Part shown: positions 1 through 7,858 of the stretch, piece after piece | How the letters are laid out: each line of letters opens with the position of its first letter | Position numbering within the stretch: position 1 is the first letter of the stretch | Assembly: GCF_050563525.1 (NCBI RefSeq) | Contig: NZ_JBNXUN010000012.1 | Span: forward strand, 62,001 to 126,000 | Source: Falsiroseomonas sp050563525 | GTDB lineage: Bacteria > Pseudomonadota > Alphaproteobacteria > Acetobacterales > Acetobacteraceae | Direction of reading: 5' to 3' | DNA length: 64,000 nt | Notes under the pieces: model-generated | The model's input: the letters and a program-made list of their open reading frames with translations, nothing else | Databases searched by the model: none | What the model was told of the DNA's origin: nothing | Translations under genes and position numbers: made by a program

Positions 1-2110
1 TGCCGCGGCGCTGATGGCGGAGGAGGATGGCCGGCTGGCGGATGCCGATGCCTTCCTGGCCCGCATCCCGGCCAACCGCCGCAGCACGGACATGTCCCGC
101 CTCGCCACCCGCATCCGCAGCCAGCGGGACGTGGCGGCGGCGGTGGCACTGATGGCGGCGTCTCCGCTTGAGGGGCGCACCCGGCTGCTGACCATCGCCG
201 CGCGGCCTGACCCTACGGGGGCCACCGCCGCCGCCGTCATCCGCGCCTTCGGCGAGGCCGGCGACCGACCTGGCGCCGGGGAGGCGGCCCGCGTCGCGGC
301 CATCGCCAACCGGGCCCAGGTTCCGGCGCGCGTGGCCATCGCCGGCGCGCTGCTCTCGGCCGGGCTGGAGGCGGAAGCGGTGGCGCTCGCGGCCGAGATC
401 GAGGCGGGCGGGGTTTCCGCCGAGGCGCAGCGCGACCTGGCCGCGCTGCGCGGCGGTGCCGCCATCCGCGCCGCGGATCGGCTGAACGAGGCCGGCGACC
501 AGGCGGGCGCCTTCGAACGCCTGCGCCCGGCCCTGGCCAACGGCAGCAACCCGGAGGCGCAGCTGGCTCTCGCGCGGCTCTACATCACCGCCCGCCAGCC
601 CGCCGAGGCGCTGAGAATTGCGGAGATGCTGCTGGCGCGGGATCCGCGCAACGTGGAGACGCGACGCGCCACTATCGAGGCGGCGATCGCGGCCGGCGAC
701 CGCCAGCGCGCGGCGCAGCTTCTGGCGGAAGGCCGCAGCGCCATGCCGGGCGATGCGCGGATGCTGCTGCTGGAAGCGCGCGTGGCGCGCGATGCCGGCG
801 ACGGTGGACGGGCGCGGCAGGCGCTGGAGGCGGCATCGCGGCAGCGCGCCGCCGAACTGGGCGTAGGAGGGCGCGGCTCGGCGGCGGCGACACCCTCCGG
901 CCTCGCGAATCCCTTCGGCCCGGCGGCGGTGCCGCGGCAGGGCGCGCCGGCGGATCCGCTGACGCGGGACATCGAGCGTGAGCTTGCCGCGCTGCGCGAC
1001 GATGTCGGCCCCAGCCTCGCCGCCGTGGCCTCCGGCCGCATGCGTTCCGGTGACGATGGCCTCGACAAGCTCAGCGAGCTTTCGGCGCGGCTGGAGGCGG
1101 TGGCGGCGCTGCCTGTGGTCGGCGGACGCATCACCGCCTTCGCCGAGCCCACCACCATCGACGCGGGTTCACTGGAGAACTCGCGCCAGGCACGGCAGCG
1201 CTTCGGCGCCAGCGTGCTGAACGGGGCAGGGGCCTTGCCCGCGCCTGGCGATGCCGGCGCCTCCGGTGTCGGGGTCGGGCTTGCCTACCAGCGCGGCGAC
1301 TGGCTGCGCGCCGATGTCGGCACCACGCCGATCGGCTTCCAGACCTCCAACATCATTGGTGGCGCCGAGATCGCGCCGCAGCTGACCGCGGGGGGAATTC
1401 GCGCGCGCTTCACGGCCGAGCGGCGCGGGATGAATGACAGCCTGTTGTCCTGGTCCGGCGCCACGGACCCGCGTACCGGCGCGAGCTGGGGCCCGGTGCT
1501 ACGGACCGGCGGGCGGGCGCAGATCGAATTCCCGCTCGGCAATGGCTACGGCTATGTCGGCGGCGGCTATTCCGCCTTCGACGGCAGTGGCGTCGCCTCC
1601 AACACCCGGATCGAGGGCGGCGCGGGTGTCTCCATCCCGATCTGGCGCGACGGCGACAGCGAGCTGCGGACCGGGCTGGACCTGGTCTACCTCGCCTATG
1701 AGCGGAACCTGCGGTATTTCACGCTCGGCCACGGCGGCTACTTCTCGCCGCAGCAATACACCGCGCTGAACATCCCGGTGGACTACCGCGGCCGCAACGG
1801 CGACCTGTCCTATCGCGTCGGCGCCACGCTCGGCTACGCCGCGTGGCGCGAGGATGCGGCGCCGGTCTTCCCGAATGACCCGGAATTGCAGGGGCAGCTT
1901 GTGGCGCTGGCCTCGGCCACGGCGGGCACCAACGACGCGGTGCTGGCCAACTTCCGCAGCCAGTCGCAGGCCGGCGCGGTGGGCGGGGTGCGGGCGGATC
2001 TGGACTACGCGCTGAACCCCAGCCTCTCGATCGGCGCGGGTCTGCGCTACGACAAGGCGTCCAATTTCGACGAGACGCGGTTTCAGCTGCGGCTGCGGAA
2101 CCGGTTCTGA
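1..2110 (+). CDS. bcsC: BcsC-like cellulose synthase outer-membrane subunit (5' end outside window)
   Basis: BcsC proteins form the outer-membrane pore and periplasmic TPR scaffold for export of bacterial cellulose. The frame is open to the left edge, so the ATG at 14 is probably internal and the gene is 5'-truncated by the window. The first 280 or so residues are Ala/Arg-rich helical repeats of TPR type. A linker follows, and the last 330 residues form a beta-barrel-like domain with the BcsC C-terminal hallmark RYFTLGHGGYFSPQQY and a terminal Phe, as expected of an outer-membrane protein. Full-length BcsC is usually over 1000 aa. The bcsA and bcsB genes would be expected upstream. Family assignment is strong; the substrate is inferred from the family. 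Confidence 0.85.
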   Translation, partial: AAALMAEEDGRLADADAFLARIPANRRSTDMSRLATRIRSQRDVAAAVALMAASPLEGRTRLLTIAARPDPTGATAAAVIRAFGEAGDRPGAGEAARVAAIANRAQVPARVAIAGALLSAGLEAEAVALAAEIEAGGVSAEAQRDLAALRGGAAIRAADRLNEAGDQAGAFERLRPALANGSNPEAQLALARLYITARQPAEALRIAEMLLARDPRNVETRRATIEAAIAAGDRQRAAQLLAEGRSAMPGDARMLLLEARVARDAGDGGRARQALEAASRQRAAELGVGGRGSAAATPSGLANPFGPAAVPRQGAPADPLTRDIERELAALRDDVGPSLAAVASGRMRSGDDGLDKLSELSARLEAVAALPVVGGRITAFAEPTTIDAGSLENSRQARQRFGASVLNGAGALPAPGDAGASGVGVGLAYQRGDWLRADVGTTPIGFQTSNIIGGAEIAPQLTAGGIRARFTAERRGMNDSLLSWSGATDPRTGASWGPVLRTGGRAQIEFPLGNGYGYVGGGYSAFDGSGVASNTRIEGGAGVSIPIWRDGDSELRTGLDLVYLAYERNLRYFTLGHGGYFSPQQYTALNIPVDYRGRNGDLSYRVGATLGYAAWREDAAPVFPNDPELQGQLVALASATAGTNDAVLANFRSQSQAGAVGGVRADLDYALNPSLSIGAGLRYDKASNFDETRFQLRLRNRF

Positions 2111-2201
2111 AGCCGGGACTGGCCTGCGCGCGGAGGCTGGTGCAAGCTTCCCCTCGAACGGACGCGGACGAAATGCGGACGGATACGAAGGGAAACGGAT
2201 A

Positions 2202-3206
2202 ATGCCAATTGCCATGGGGTCGCTGCGGCGCACTTTCCTGCTGGGCGGTGCCGCGCTGCTCGCCGCACCTGCCATCGTCTCCAGCGCGGCCAGGGCGCAG
2301 GCCGCCCGCACGCTGCGCTTCGGCCATGTCCACCCGCCGGAGGGCGAGGTGACGCGCGGCATCGTGAAGGCGGCGGAGGTGCTGCAGCAGAGTTCGGGCG
2401 GCCGGCTGCGGATCGACAACTTCCCGTCCTCCCAGCTGGGTGGCGAGCGGGAGATGCTGACGCAGGTCTCCAACGGCACGCTGGACCTCTGCATCACCGG
2501 CCCGGCCGTACTGGGAAGCTGGGTGCGGCCGATCTCCATCCTGGAATCCCCCTTCCTGGCCAGCGATTTCGACCAGGTGCTGCGGATGTTCGGCCACCCC
2601 GCGATCCAGGCCGCCTCACGCCAGCTGGCGGAGGGCCGGTCCATGCGGCCGCTGGAGCCGTGGTACTATGGCACCCGCCACATGACGACCCGGGACAAGC
2701 CGCTGCGCCAGCCGGAGGATCTGCGCGGCCTGAAGATGCGCGTGCCGCAGGCGCCGCTGTTCGTCGACATGATGCGCACGCTGGGTGCCGCGCCAACGCC
2801 GATGTCGCTGGGCGAAGTCTACCTCTCGCTCCAGACCGGCGTCATCGACGGCCAGGAGAATCCGCTGCCGACGATCGCCGCCAATAAATTCATGGAGGTG
2901 CAGCGCTACATCAACCTCACCGGCCACATCCTGGTGCCGCTGCTGCCCGTCATCGCCTCCGCCACCTGGACCGCGATGCCGGAGGCCGACCGCACGCTGG
3001 TGGCGCAGGCGCTGCGTGAGGGCGCCAAGGTCTCGGATGCGCTGGTCCGCCAGGGCGAGCAGAGCCTGCGCGGCGAGTTTGAGGGCCGTGGCACGCAGTT
3101 CATCGACAGCGACCGACCCGCCTTCCGCCGTGCCTTGGCGCCGCTGTACGAGCGCTACGAGGAGGTCTGGGGCCGCGGCGTCTTCGCCGCCCTGCAGGCG
3201 CTGTAG
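2202..3206 (+). CDS. dctP: TRAP transporter solute-binding protein, DctP family
   Basis: This is the periplasmic binding component of a tripartite ATP-independent transporter, 334 aa. An exported N-terminus with RRTFLLGG followed by an Ala-rich hydrophobic stretch ends near ARAQA (residue 34). The mature part has DctP-family features, including GGEREMLTQVSNGTLDL and an LRGLKMRVPQ motif containing the conserved Arg that usually binds the substrate carboxylate. GAAPTPMSLGEVYLSLQTG and DGQENPL follow. A GAAGGGA-like ribosome site precedes the ATG. DctQ and DctM follow directly. The ligand is probably an organic or sugar acid, as is usual in the family, and the adjacent sugar kinase gives a hint, but it cannot be read from sequence. 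Confidence 0.92.
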   Translation: MPIAMGSLRRTFLLGGAALLAAPAIVSSAARAQAARTLRFGHVHPPEGEVTRGIVKAAEVLQQSSGGRLRIDNFPSSQLGGEREMLTQVSNGTLDLCITGPAVLGSWVRPISILESPFLASDFDQVLRMFGHPAIQAASRQLAEGRSMRPLEPWYYGTRHMTTRDKPLRQPEDLRGLKMRVPQAPLFVDMMRTLGAAPTPMSLGEVYLSLQTGVIDGQENPLPTIAANKFMEVQRYINLTGHILVPLLPVIASATWTAMPEADRTLVAQALREGAKVSDALVRQGEQSLRGEFEGRGTQFIDSDRPAFRRALAPLYERYEEVWGRGVFAALQAL

Positions 3207-3213
3207 CGCGCCG

Positions 3214-3711
3214 GTGCGCTTCGTCCTGCGCCATGCCGAGGAGGGCGTCGCCATCCTCCTCGGCGTGCTGATGTTCGCCGCCGTGCTCTGGCAGGTCTTC
3301 ACCCGCTACGTGCTGAACGACCCGAACCCCTACAGCGAGGAAGCGGCGCGCAGCCTGTTCGTCGGCGTGGTGTTCCTGGGCGCCGCCGCCGCGCTGCGCG
3401 ACCGCAGCCATGTCGGCATCAACTTCGTGGTGGAGGCGCTGCCGCGTGGCCTGACGCTCATTGTATCGCTCGCCATGCAGGCGCTGATGCTGGCGTTCTG
3501 CCTGCTGGTGCTGGTCTGGGGATTTCGCGGCGCGGCGCAGGTCTGGGACCTGCCGACGGAGGCGATCGAGATGCCGACGGGCCTTGTCCTCGGCATCGTG
3601 CCCGTCGCCATGGGCCTCTGTGCCATCCGCATCGTCCTCGGCGCGGTGCAGGATATCGGCGCCTGGCGCCGTGGCGAGGCGCTGACCCACACCGAAGGGC
3701 GGGACTTCTAG
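3214..3711 (+). CDS. dctQ: TRAP transporter small permease, DctQ family
   Basis: This is the small membrane subunit that joins DctM to form the TRAP translocator. I chose the GTG at 3214, just after the dctP stop, giving 165 aa beginning VRFVLRHAEEGVAILLG. The frame is open much further upstream, but that part only shadows dctP. Four hydrophobic segments are visible, and the family signature is present as WQVFTRYVLNDPNPYSEEAAR in the first loop, with RDRSHVGINFVVE after the second segment. Length and order (P-Q-M) are typical. The start codon is the least certain point because the upstream ribosome site is weak. Confidence 0.85.
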   Translation: MRFVLRHAEEGVAILLGVLMFAAVLWQVFTRYVLNDPNPYSEEAARSLFVGVVFLGAAAALRDRSHVGINFVVEALPRGLTLIVSLAMQALMLAFCLLVLVWGFRGAAQVWDLPTEAIEMPTGLVLGIVPVAMGLCAIRIVLGAVQDIGAWRRGEALTHTEGRDF

Positions 3712-3715
3712 GCAC

Positions 3716-4996
3716 ATGCTGGGATTTTTCGCCGCCTGGCTCGGCCTGGTGCTCATGGCCATGCCGGTCGCCTTCGCGCTCGGCGTGGTCGCCGTCGGCT
3801 GGCTGTTCATCGAGGGTGCGCCGCTGATCAGCGCGCCGCAGCGGCTGATGGCGGGGGTGGACAGCTTCACGCTGCTCGCCGTGCCGTTCTTCATCCTGGC
3901 CGGCAATTTGATGAACACATCGGGCGTCACCGACCGGATCTTCGACTTCGCCGCATCGCTGGTGGGCCATTTCCGCGGCGGCATGGGTCATGTGAACGTG
4001 GTGGCCTCCGTCGTCTTCTCCGGCATGTCCGGCAGCGCTGTCGCCGATGCCGGCGGACTCGGCGCGCTCGAGATCAAGGCGATGGTGAAGGAGGGCTATC
4101 CCCGCGCCTTCGCCGGCGCCATCACCGCGGCGTCCTGCGTCGTCGGGCCCATCATCCCGCCTTCCATCCCGCTCGTGCTCTACGCCGTCATGGCGAATGT
4201 CTCGGTGGGCCGACTGTTCCTGGGCGGCATCCTGCCCGGCATCGTCATCGCGCTGTGCCTGATGGCCTATATCTGGTGGGTCGCGGGCAAGGCCGGCTTT
4301 CCGCGCGGCCCGCGCTTCACCTGGACGCAGCGGGGCCGCGCCTTCCTGCGCGCCTTCCTGCCGCTGCTGACGCCGGCCATCATCCTCGGCGGCATCTTCG
4401 GCGGCATCTTCACGGCCACGGAAGCCGCGGCCATCGCCGCGCTCTACGCGCTGATCCTCGGCACGCTGGTCTACCGCGAGCTTGGCTGGGGCGACCTGCT
4501 GCGGGTGTTCCGCGAAAGCATGAACACCACCGCCGTGGTCGGCTTCATCGTCGCGGCCGCCACGCTGTTCAACTGGGTGCTGGCGCGGGAGCGTGTGCCG
4601 CAGCAGGTGGCGGAGATGCTGCTGGGCGTCACCGACAACCCGCTGGTCATGCTGCTGCTCATCAACATCTTGCTGCTGTTCCTCGGCATGTTCATGGAGG
4701 CGCTGGCGGTGCTGGTGCTGACCGTGCCGGTGCTGATGCCGGTGATCCTGGCACTGGGCATCGATCCGGTGCATTTCGGCTTCGTCATGGTGCTGAACCT
4801 GATGATCGGGCTGCTGACGCCGCCCATGGGCATCGGCCTGTTCGTCGTCGCCAAGGTCGGCGGCATCCCGCTGCAGCACCTGATCCGCGCGGTGCTGCCG
4901 TTCTACATCCCGCTGTTCGCCGCACTAGCCTTGATCACCTTGTTCCCGCAGATCACGCTGTTCCTTCCTGACCTGGTCTTCGGGGCCGCGCGCTGA
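3716..4996 (+). CDS. dctM: TRAP transporter large permease, DctM family
   Basis: This 426-aa polytopic inner-membrane protein is the sodium-coupled transport subunit of the TRAP system. It has about a dozen hydrophobic segments and typical DctM motifs: VPFFILAGNLMNTSG, SGSAVADAGGLG, GPIIPPSIPLVLY in the first half, and LTPPMGIGLFVVAKV in the second. It begins 4 nt after dctQ and ends 1 nt before the kinase gene, so all four are likely one transcript. Family assignment is secure; the substrate is unknown. Confidence 0.93.
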   Translation: MLGFFAAWLGLVLMAMPVAFALGVVAVGWLFIEGAPLISAPQRLMAGVDSFTLLAVPFFILAGNLMNTSGVTDRIFDFAASLVGHFRGGMGHVNVVASVVFSGMSGSAVADAGGLGALEIKAMVKEGYPRAFAGAITAASCVVGPIIPPSIPLVLYAVMANVSVGRLFLGGILPGIVIALCLMAYIWWVAGKAGFPRGPRFTWTQRGRAFLRAFLPLLTPAIILGGIFGGIFTATEAAAIAALYALILGTLVYRELGWGDLLRVFRESMNTTAVVGFIVAAATLFNWVLARERVPQQVAEMLLGVTDNPLVMLLLINILLLFLGMFMEALAVLVLTVPVLMPVILALGIDPVHFGFVMVLNLMIGLLTPPMGIGLFVVAKVGGIPLQHLIRAVLPFYIPLFAALALITLFPQITLFLPDLVFGAAR

Positions 4997-4997
4997 G

Positions 4998-5909
4998 ATG
5001 GCCGGAGTTCTCTGCGTCGGCATGGCCGTGTGGGACCGCATCCTGTCGCTGCCCGGCCTGCCGACCGCGCCCATCAAGGTCTATGCCAGCGAGCTGTCGG
5101 AGACCGGTGGCGGTCCGGCCGCGACGGCCGCCTGCGCCATCGCACGCCTCGGCGGAACATCGCGGCTGGTCGCGCGGGTCGGGGCCGATGCGGTAGGCGG
5201 CCAGATCATCGAGGAACTCGACCGCCTCGGTGTCGCCACCCGCTTCGTCGCTACGCTGGACGGCGCGCGTTCCGCCGTATCCTCCGTCGCGGTGGAACCG
5301 GGCGGCGAGCGGCTGATCCTGGCCTTCCCTGGCCAGGGCCTCGGCGTGCCGCCCGATTGGGTGGATTGGGACGCGGCCTTTGAGGGCATTGGCTGCGTGC
5401 TGGCGGATGTCGGCTGGCCACCTGGCGCCGAACGCGCCCTGCGGGAGGCCGCGGCGCGGAACATACCCTCCGTGCTCGATGCGGATCTCAGCCCGAACCC
5501 CTCCGCCGCGGCGCTGGTGCCGCTGGCCGATCATGTGGTGTTCTCAGCACCCGGCCTCGCCATGCTGGCGGAGGAGGAAGACCCGACCCGCGCGCTGGCC
5601 AAGGTGGTGGCCCGCCGCGGCGGCTATCGCGGCAGCGTCGGCGTGACGCGGGCCGACCACGGCTACCGCTGGATGGATGCGGAGGGTGACTGGTCCAGCC
5701 CGGGCTTTGCCGTGCGGGTGGTGGATACGCTGGGGGCAGGGGACGTCTTCCACGGCGCCTATGCGCTGGCGCTGGCCGAGGGTGCGACGCTGGCCGATGC
5801 AGCGCGCTTCGCCAATGCCGCCGCCGCGCTGAAATGCACCCGTCGCGGCGGCCGGCTTGGCGCGCCGGTGCGAGCGGAGGTCGAGGCGCTCATCCGGGAT
5901 AGCGGCTGA
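4998..5909 (+). CDS. PfkB-family carbohydrate kinase, YihV-like
   Basis: This 303-aa ribokinase-fold enzyme is predicted to phosphorylate a sugar with ATP. The N-terminal signature ETGGGPAATAACAIARLGG and the C-terminal anion-hole and catalytic signature VVDTLGAGDVFHGAYALALA are both present. From memory it resembles E. coli YihV (6-deoxy-6-sulfofructose kinase) in several blocks: CVGMAVWDRI, VLADVGWPPGA, LADHVVFSAPGLAML and AALKCTRRGGR. The gene directly follows dctM, suggesting the TRAP system imports its substrate or a precursor. Its 3' end overlaps by 20 bp the convergent gene for a LacD/YihT-type aldolase. Kinase assignment is firm; a sulfosugar substrate is only a hypothesis. Confidence 0.88.
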   Translation: MAGVLCVGMAVWDRILSLPGLPTAPIKVYASELSETGGGPAATAACAIARLGGTSRLVARVGADAVGGQIIEELDRLGVATRFVATLDGARSAVSSVAVEPGGERLILAFPGQGLGVPPDWVDWDAAFEGIGCVLADVGWPPGAERALREAAARNIPSVLDADLSPNPSAAALVPLADHVVFSAPGLAMLAEEEDPTRALAKVVARRGGYRGSVGVTRADHGYRWMDAEGDWSSPGFAVRVVDTLGAGDVFHGAYALALAEGATLADAARFANAAAALKCTRRGGRLGAPVRAEVEALIRDSG

Positions 5910-6933
5910 CGAATTCCGAGCCGCCCGGATTGATCTCGATGCCGTCGCGGTAGGCCGGCCGCCGTGTCCAGGGCGTGCCATGCTGCGTCAGCAGCGCGTT
6001 GATCCGATGCATGTAGGCGATGCCGCCCTCGGCCAGCGCCGCCTCGAACTTGGCCATGTCGGGATAGGCGGCGAAACTGTCCCACCAGATGGCACGGCCA
6101 GCCAGGTAGCCGGAGGCGCCGGCGCGGAAGGCATAGGTCAGGATGCGCCGGAACGGTTCCATCCCCGCGCCGGCGGACAGCATCACCCAGGGGCGGTCGA
6201 GCAACGCGTCGATCTTCTCGAACCAGGCCTGCGTGTCGGCCACGGCGCTGGTCTCATCCTCTGGCGCCGGAACCTGGCTCGCCGCGATCGGCGTCTCCAG
6301 CTTGAAGATGTCGATGCCATAGTCCGGCTTGGCGAATTCCCGCACCGTCTCGATCACCAGTTCCGGCCGCTTCGCCGGGTCTTCGGTATAGGCGGCGGCG
6401 CCGGCGGCATCCTGCGCCAGAGGATAAACTAGCGGTTCCAGCAGCAACGCGATCTCGGCCTCCCGGCACGCATCGCCGATGCGGCGGACGAAGTCATGTT
6501 GGCGGTCGTTGACGGAAGCGGGCGCATCCGGCCGGTAGAACAGCATCAGCTTCACGCCATCCGCGCCCATGCGCTTGATCGTTCTGGGGGACCAGCCGGG
6601 ATAAGTGCGGGTGATGCGCCCGCCGCCCTCGCCCTCCTCGAATTCGAACTGCTCCAGCGTGATGAGCAGGCCCTTCGCCGGGTCCAGGTCGCAGAAGGCG
6701 TAGGGGTAGGCGAAGCCGGGGTCGAGCAGCATGGCGGAGGCATGTGGCTGCAAGGTGCGCAGCAGCGCCGCCTTCACCGCGCCCATGCGCTCCCAGGTCA
6801 CGGCATCCTCGCCCAGCGTCTCACGGATCTTCTTCATGATCGGCGGGCGCTGGTCGACCGCCACCATGCGGAAGAAGCCGTCGCGATCCGCAAGCCGCGT
6901 CAATGCGCGCAGCTTTCCCGGGGCCAGCGCCAT
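5890..6933 (-). CDS. class I aldolase, LacD / YihT type (tagatose-1,6-bisphosphate aldolase-like)
   Basis: This 347-aa protein of the LacD-like TIM-barrel family cleaves a phosphorylated ketose through a Schiff-base lysine. The barrel starts with the family block FFRMVAVDQRPPI. The likely catalytic Lys lies in DIFKLETPI (compare YKVE in LacD and YihT). The C-terminal phosphate-binding part contains PWVMLSAGAG and GASGYLAGRAIWWDS. It is the last gene of the minus-strand catabolic operon, 115 nt after the HpcH aldolase gene with a strong stem-loop between, and its end overlaps the YihV-like kinase gene. Kinase plus aldolase together would make a complete phosphorylation and cleavage step. Confidence 0.85.
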   Translation of the reverse strand: MALAPGKLRALTRLADRDGFFRMVAVDQRPPIMKKIRETLGEDAVTWERMGAVKAALLRTLQPHASAMLLDPGFAYPYAFCDLDPAKGLLITLEQFEFEEGEGGGRITRTYPGWSPRTIKRMGADGVKLMLFYRPDAPASVNDRQHDFVRRIGDACREAEIALLLEPLVYPLAQDAAGAAAYTEDPAKRPELVIETVREFAKPDYGIDIFKLETPIAASQVPAPEDETSAVADTQAWFEKIDALLDRPWVMLSAGAGMEPFRRILTYAFRAGASGYLAGRAIWWDSFAAYPDMAKFEAALAEGGIAYMHRINALLTQHGTPWTRRPAYRDGIEINPGGSEFVSRYPG

Positions 6934-7007
6934 GTGCCGTTTCCTTCGTTCGTTCAGGGATCAGCATGCCGCCAATTCCGGCGGACCAGAAGCCACGATG
7001 ACCATCA

Positions 7008-7037
7008 GGCGCTGTCGGCGCACTCGCCGGCAGCGCC
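7008..7037 (-). terminator. strong stem-loop after the HpcH/HpaI aldolase gene
   Basis: A 13-position stem (7008-7020 pairing with 7025-7037, one G-T position, 4-nt loop CACT) lies about 11 nt beyond the minus-strand stop codon at 7049. The outer arm is GGCGCTG with CAGCGCC and the inner arm CGGCG with CGCCG. No T-tract follows on the minus strand, so this is not a canonical intrinsic terminator. It may instead stabilise the upstream mRNA or reduce read-through into the aldolase gene. Confidence 0.45.
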
Positions 7038-7048
7038 CAAAGCGCCGG

Positions 7049-7834
7049 TCAGGCCTTGCGGAACTCGCCGACTTCCTTCCACACCGCGGCCACGGCTTCC
7101 GTCGCGGCCTTGGCCATCAGCCCGCTGTCATTCGCAATGGTGGTCAACCGGAAGCCCATCTTGATGGCGCGTGCCGCATAAGCGGCGGAGCCGCAATGGA
7201 TACCGGCATAGATGCCGCGCTTCTTGCAGGCCGCCAGCAGCATCTCGTAGATCGCCAGCACCTGCGGTTCCTCCGAATCCAGCTTCGGCGTCAGGCCGAG
7301 CGAGAAGGCGAGGTCGCTCGGGCCGACATAGATCGCGTCGATGCCGGGCACGTCGAGGATGGCCTCGATGTTCTCCACCGCCTCCTTGGTCTCGATCATC
7401 GGGATCACCAGGATCTCGTCATTCGCGGTGCGCTGGTATTCGCCGGCGGAGCCGTAGGAGCCGGCTCGGATCGGGCCATTGCTGCGCGCGCCCTTCGGCG
7501 GATAGCGGCAGTAGGACACCAGCGCCTCGGCCTCCGCCTTGGTATTCACCATCGGGCAGATGATGCCGTAGGCACCGCCATCGAGCGCCTTGCCGATGAT
7601 GCCCGGCTCGTTCCACGGCACGCGCACCATCGGCGTCACCGGCTCGCGCCCCATCGCCTGGAAGCACCAGACCATGGACATGTAGTCCTGCACGCCATGC
7701 TGCATGTCCACCGTCACGCTGTCCCAGCCGCAGCGGGCCATCACCTCGGCGGAGAAGCCGGAGGGGATGGCGAGCCACCCGTTCACCGCCGCCTTGCCGG
7801 ACTTCCACAGCTGCTTCAACTCGTTGGTCGCCAT
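7049..7834 (-). CDS. HpcH/HpaI-family 2-oxo acid aldolase
   Basis: This 261-aa class II (metal-dependent) aldolase belongs to the HpcH/HpaI family, which cleaves 2-keto-3-deoxy acids to pyruvate and an aldehyde. Visible features are SVTVDMQHGVQDY with the catalytic His, RVPWNEPGIIGKALDGGAYGIICP with the substrate Arg, and PMIETKEAVENIEAIL with GIDAIYVGPSDLAFSLG carrying the metal-binding Glu and Asp. It sits 24 nt after the dehydratase gene, the order expected for a dehydratase making a 2-keto-3-deoxy acid and an aldolase cleaving it. The exact chain length of the substrate is unknown. Confidence 0.9.
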   Translation of the reverse strand: MATNELKQLWKSGKAAVNGWLAIPSGFSAEVMARCGWDSVTVDMQHGVQDYMSMVWCFQAMGREPVTPMVRVPWNEPGIIGKALDGGAYGIICPMVNTKAEAEALVSYCRYPPKGARSNGPIRAGSYGSAGEYQRTANDEILVIPMIETKEAVENIEAILDVPGIDAIYVGPSDLAFSLGLTPKLDSEEPQVLAIYEMLLAACKKRGIYAGIHCGSAAYAARAIKMGFRLTTIANDSGLMAKAATEAVAAVWKEVGEFRKA

Positions 7835-7858
7835 CGGGTCTCTCTCCTTGCTTCGCGG

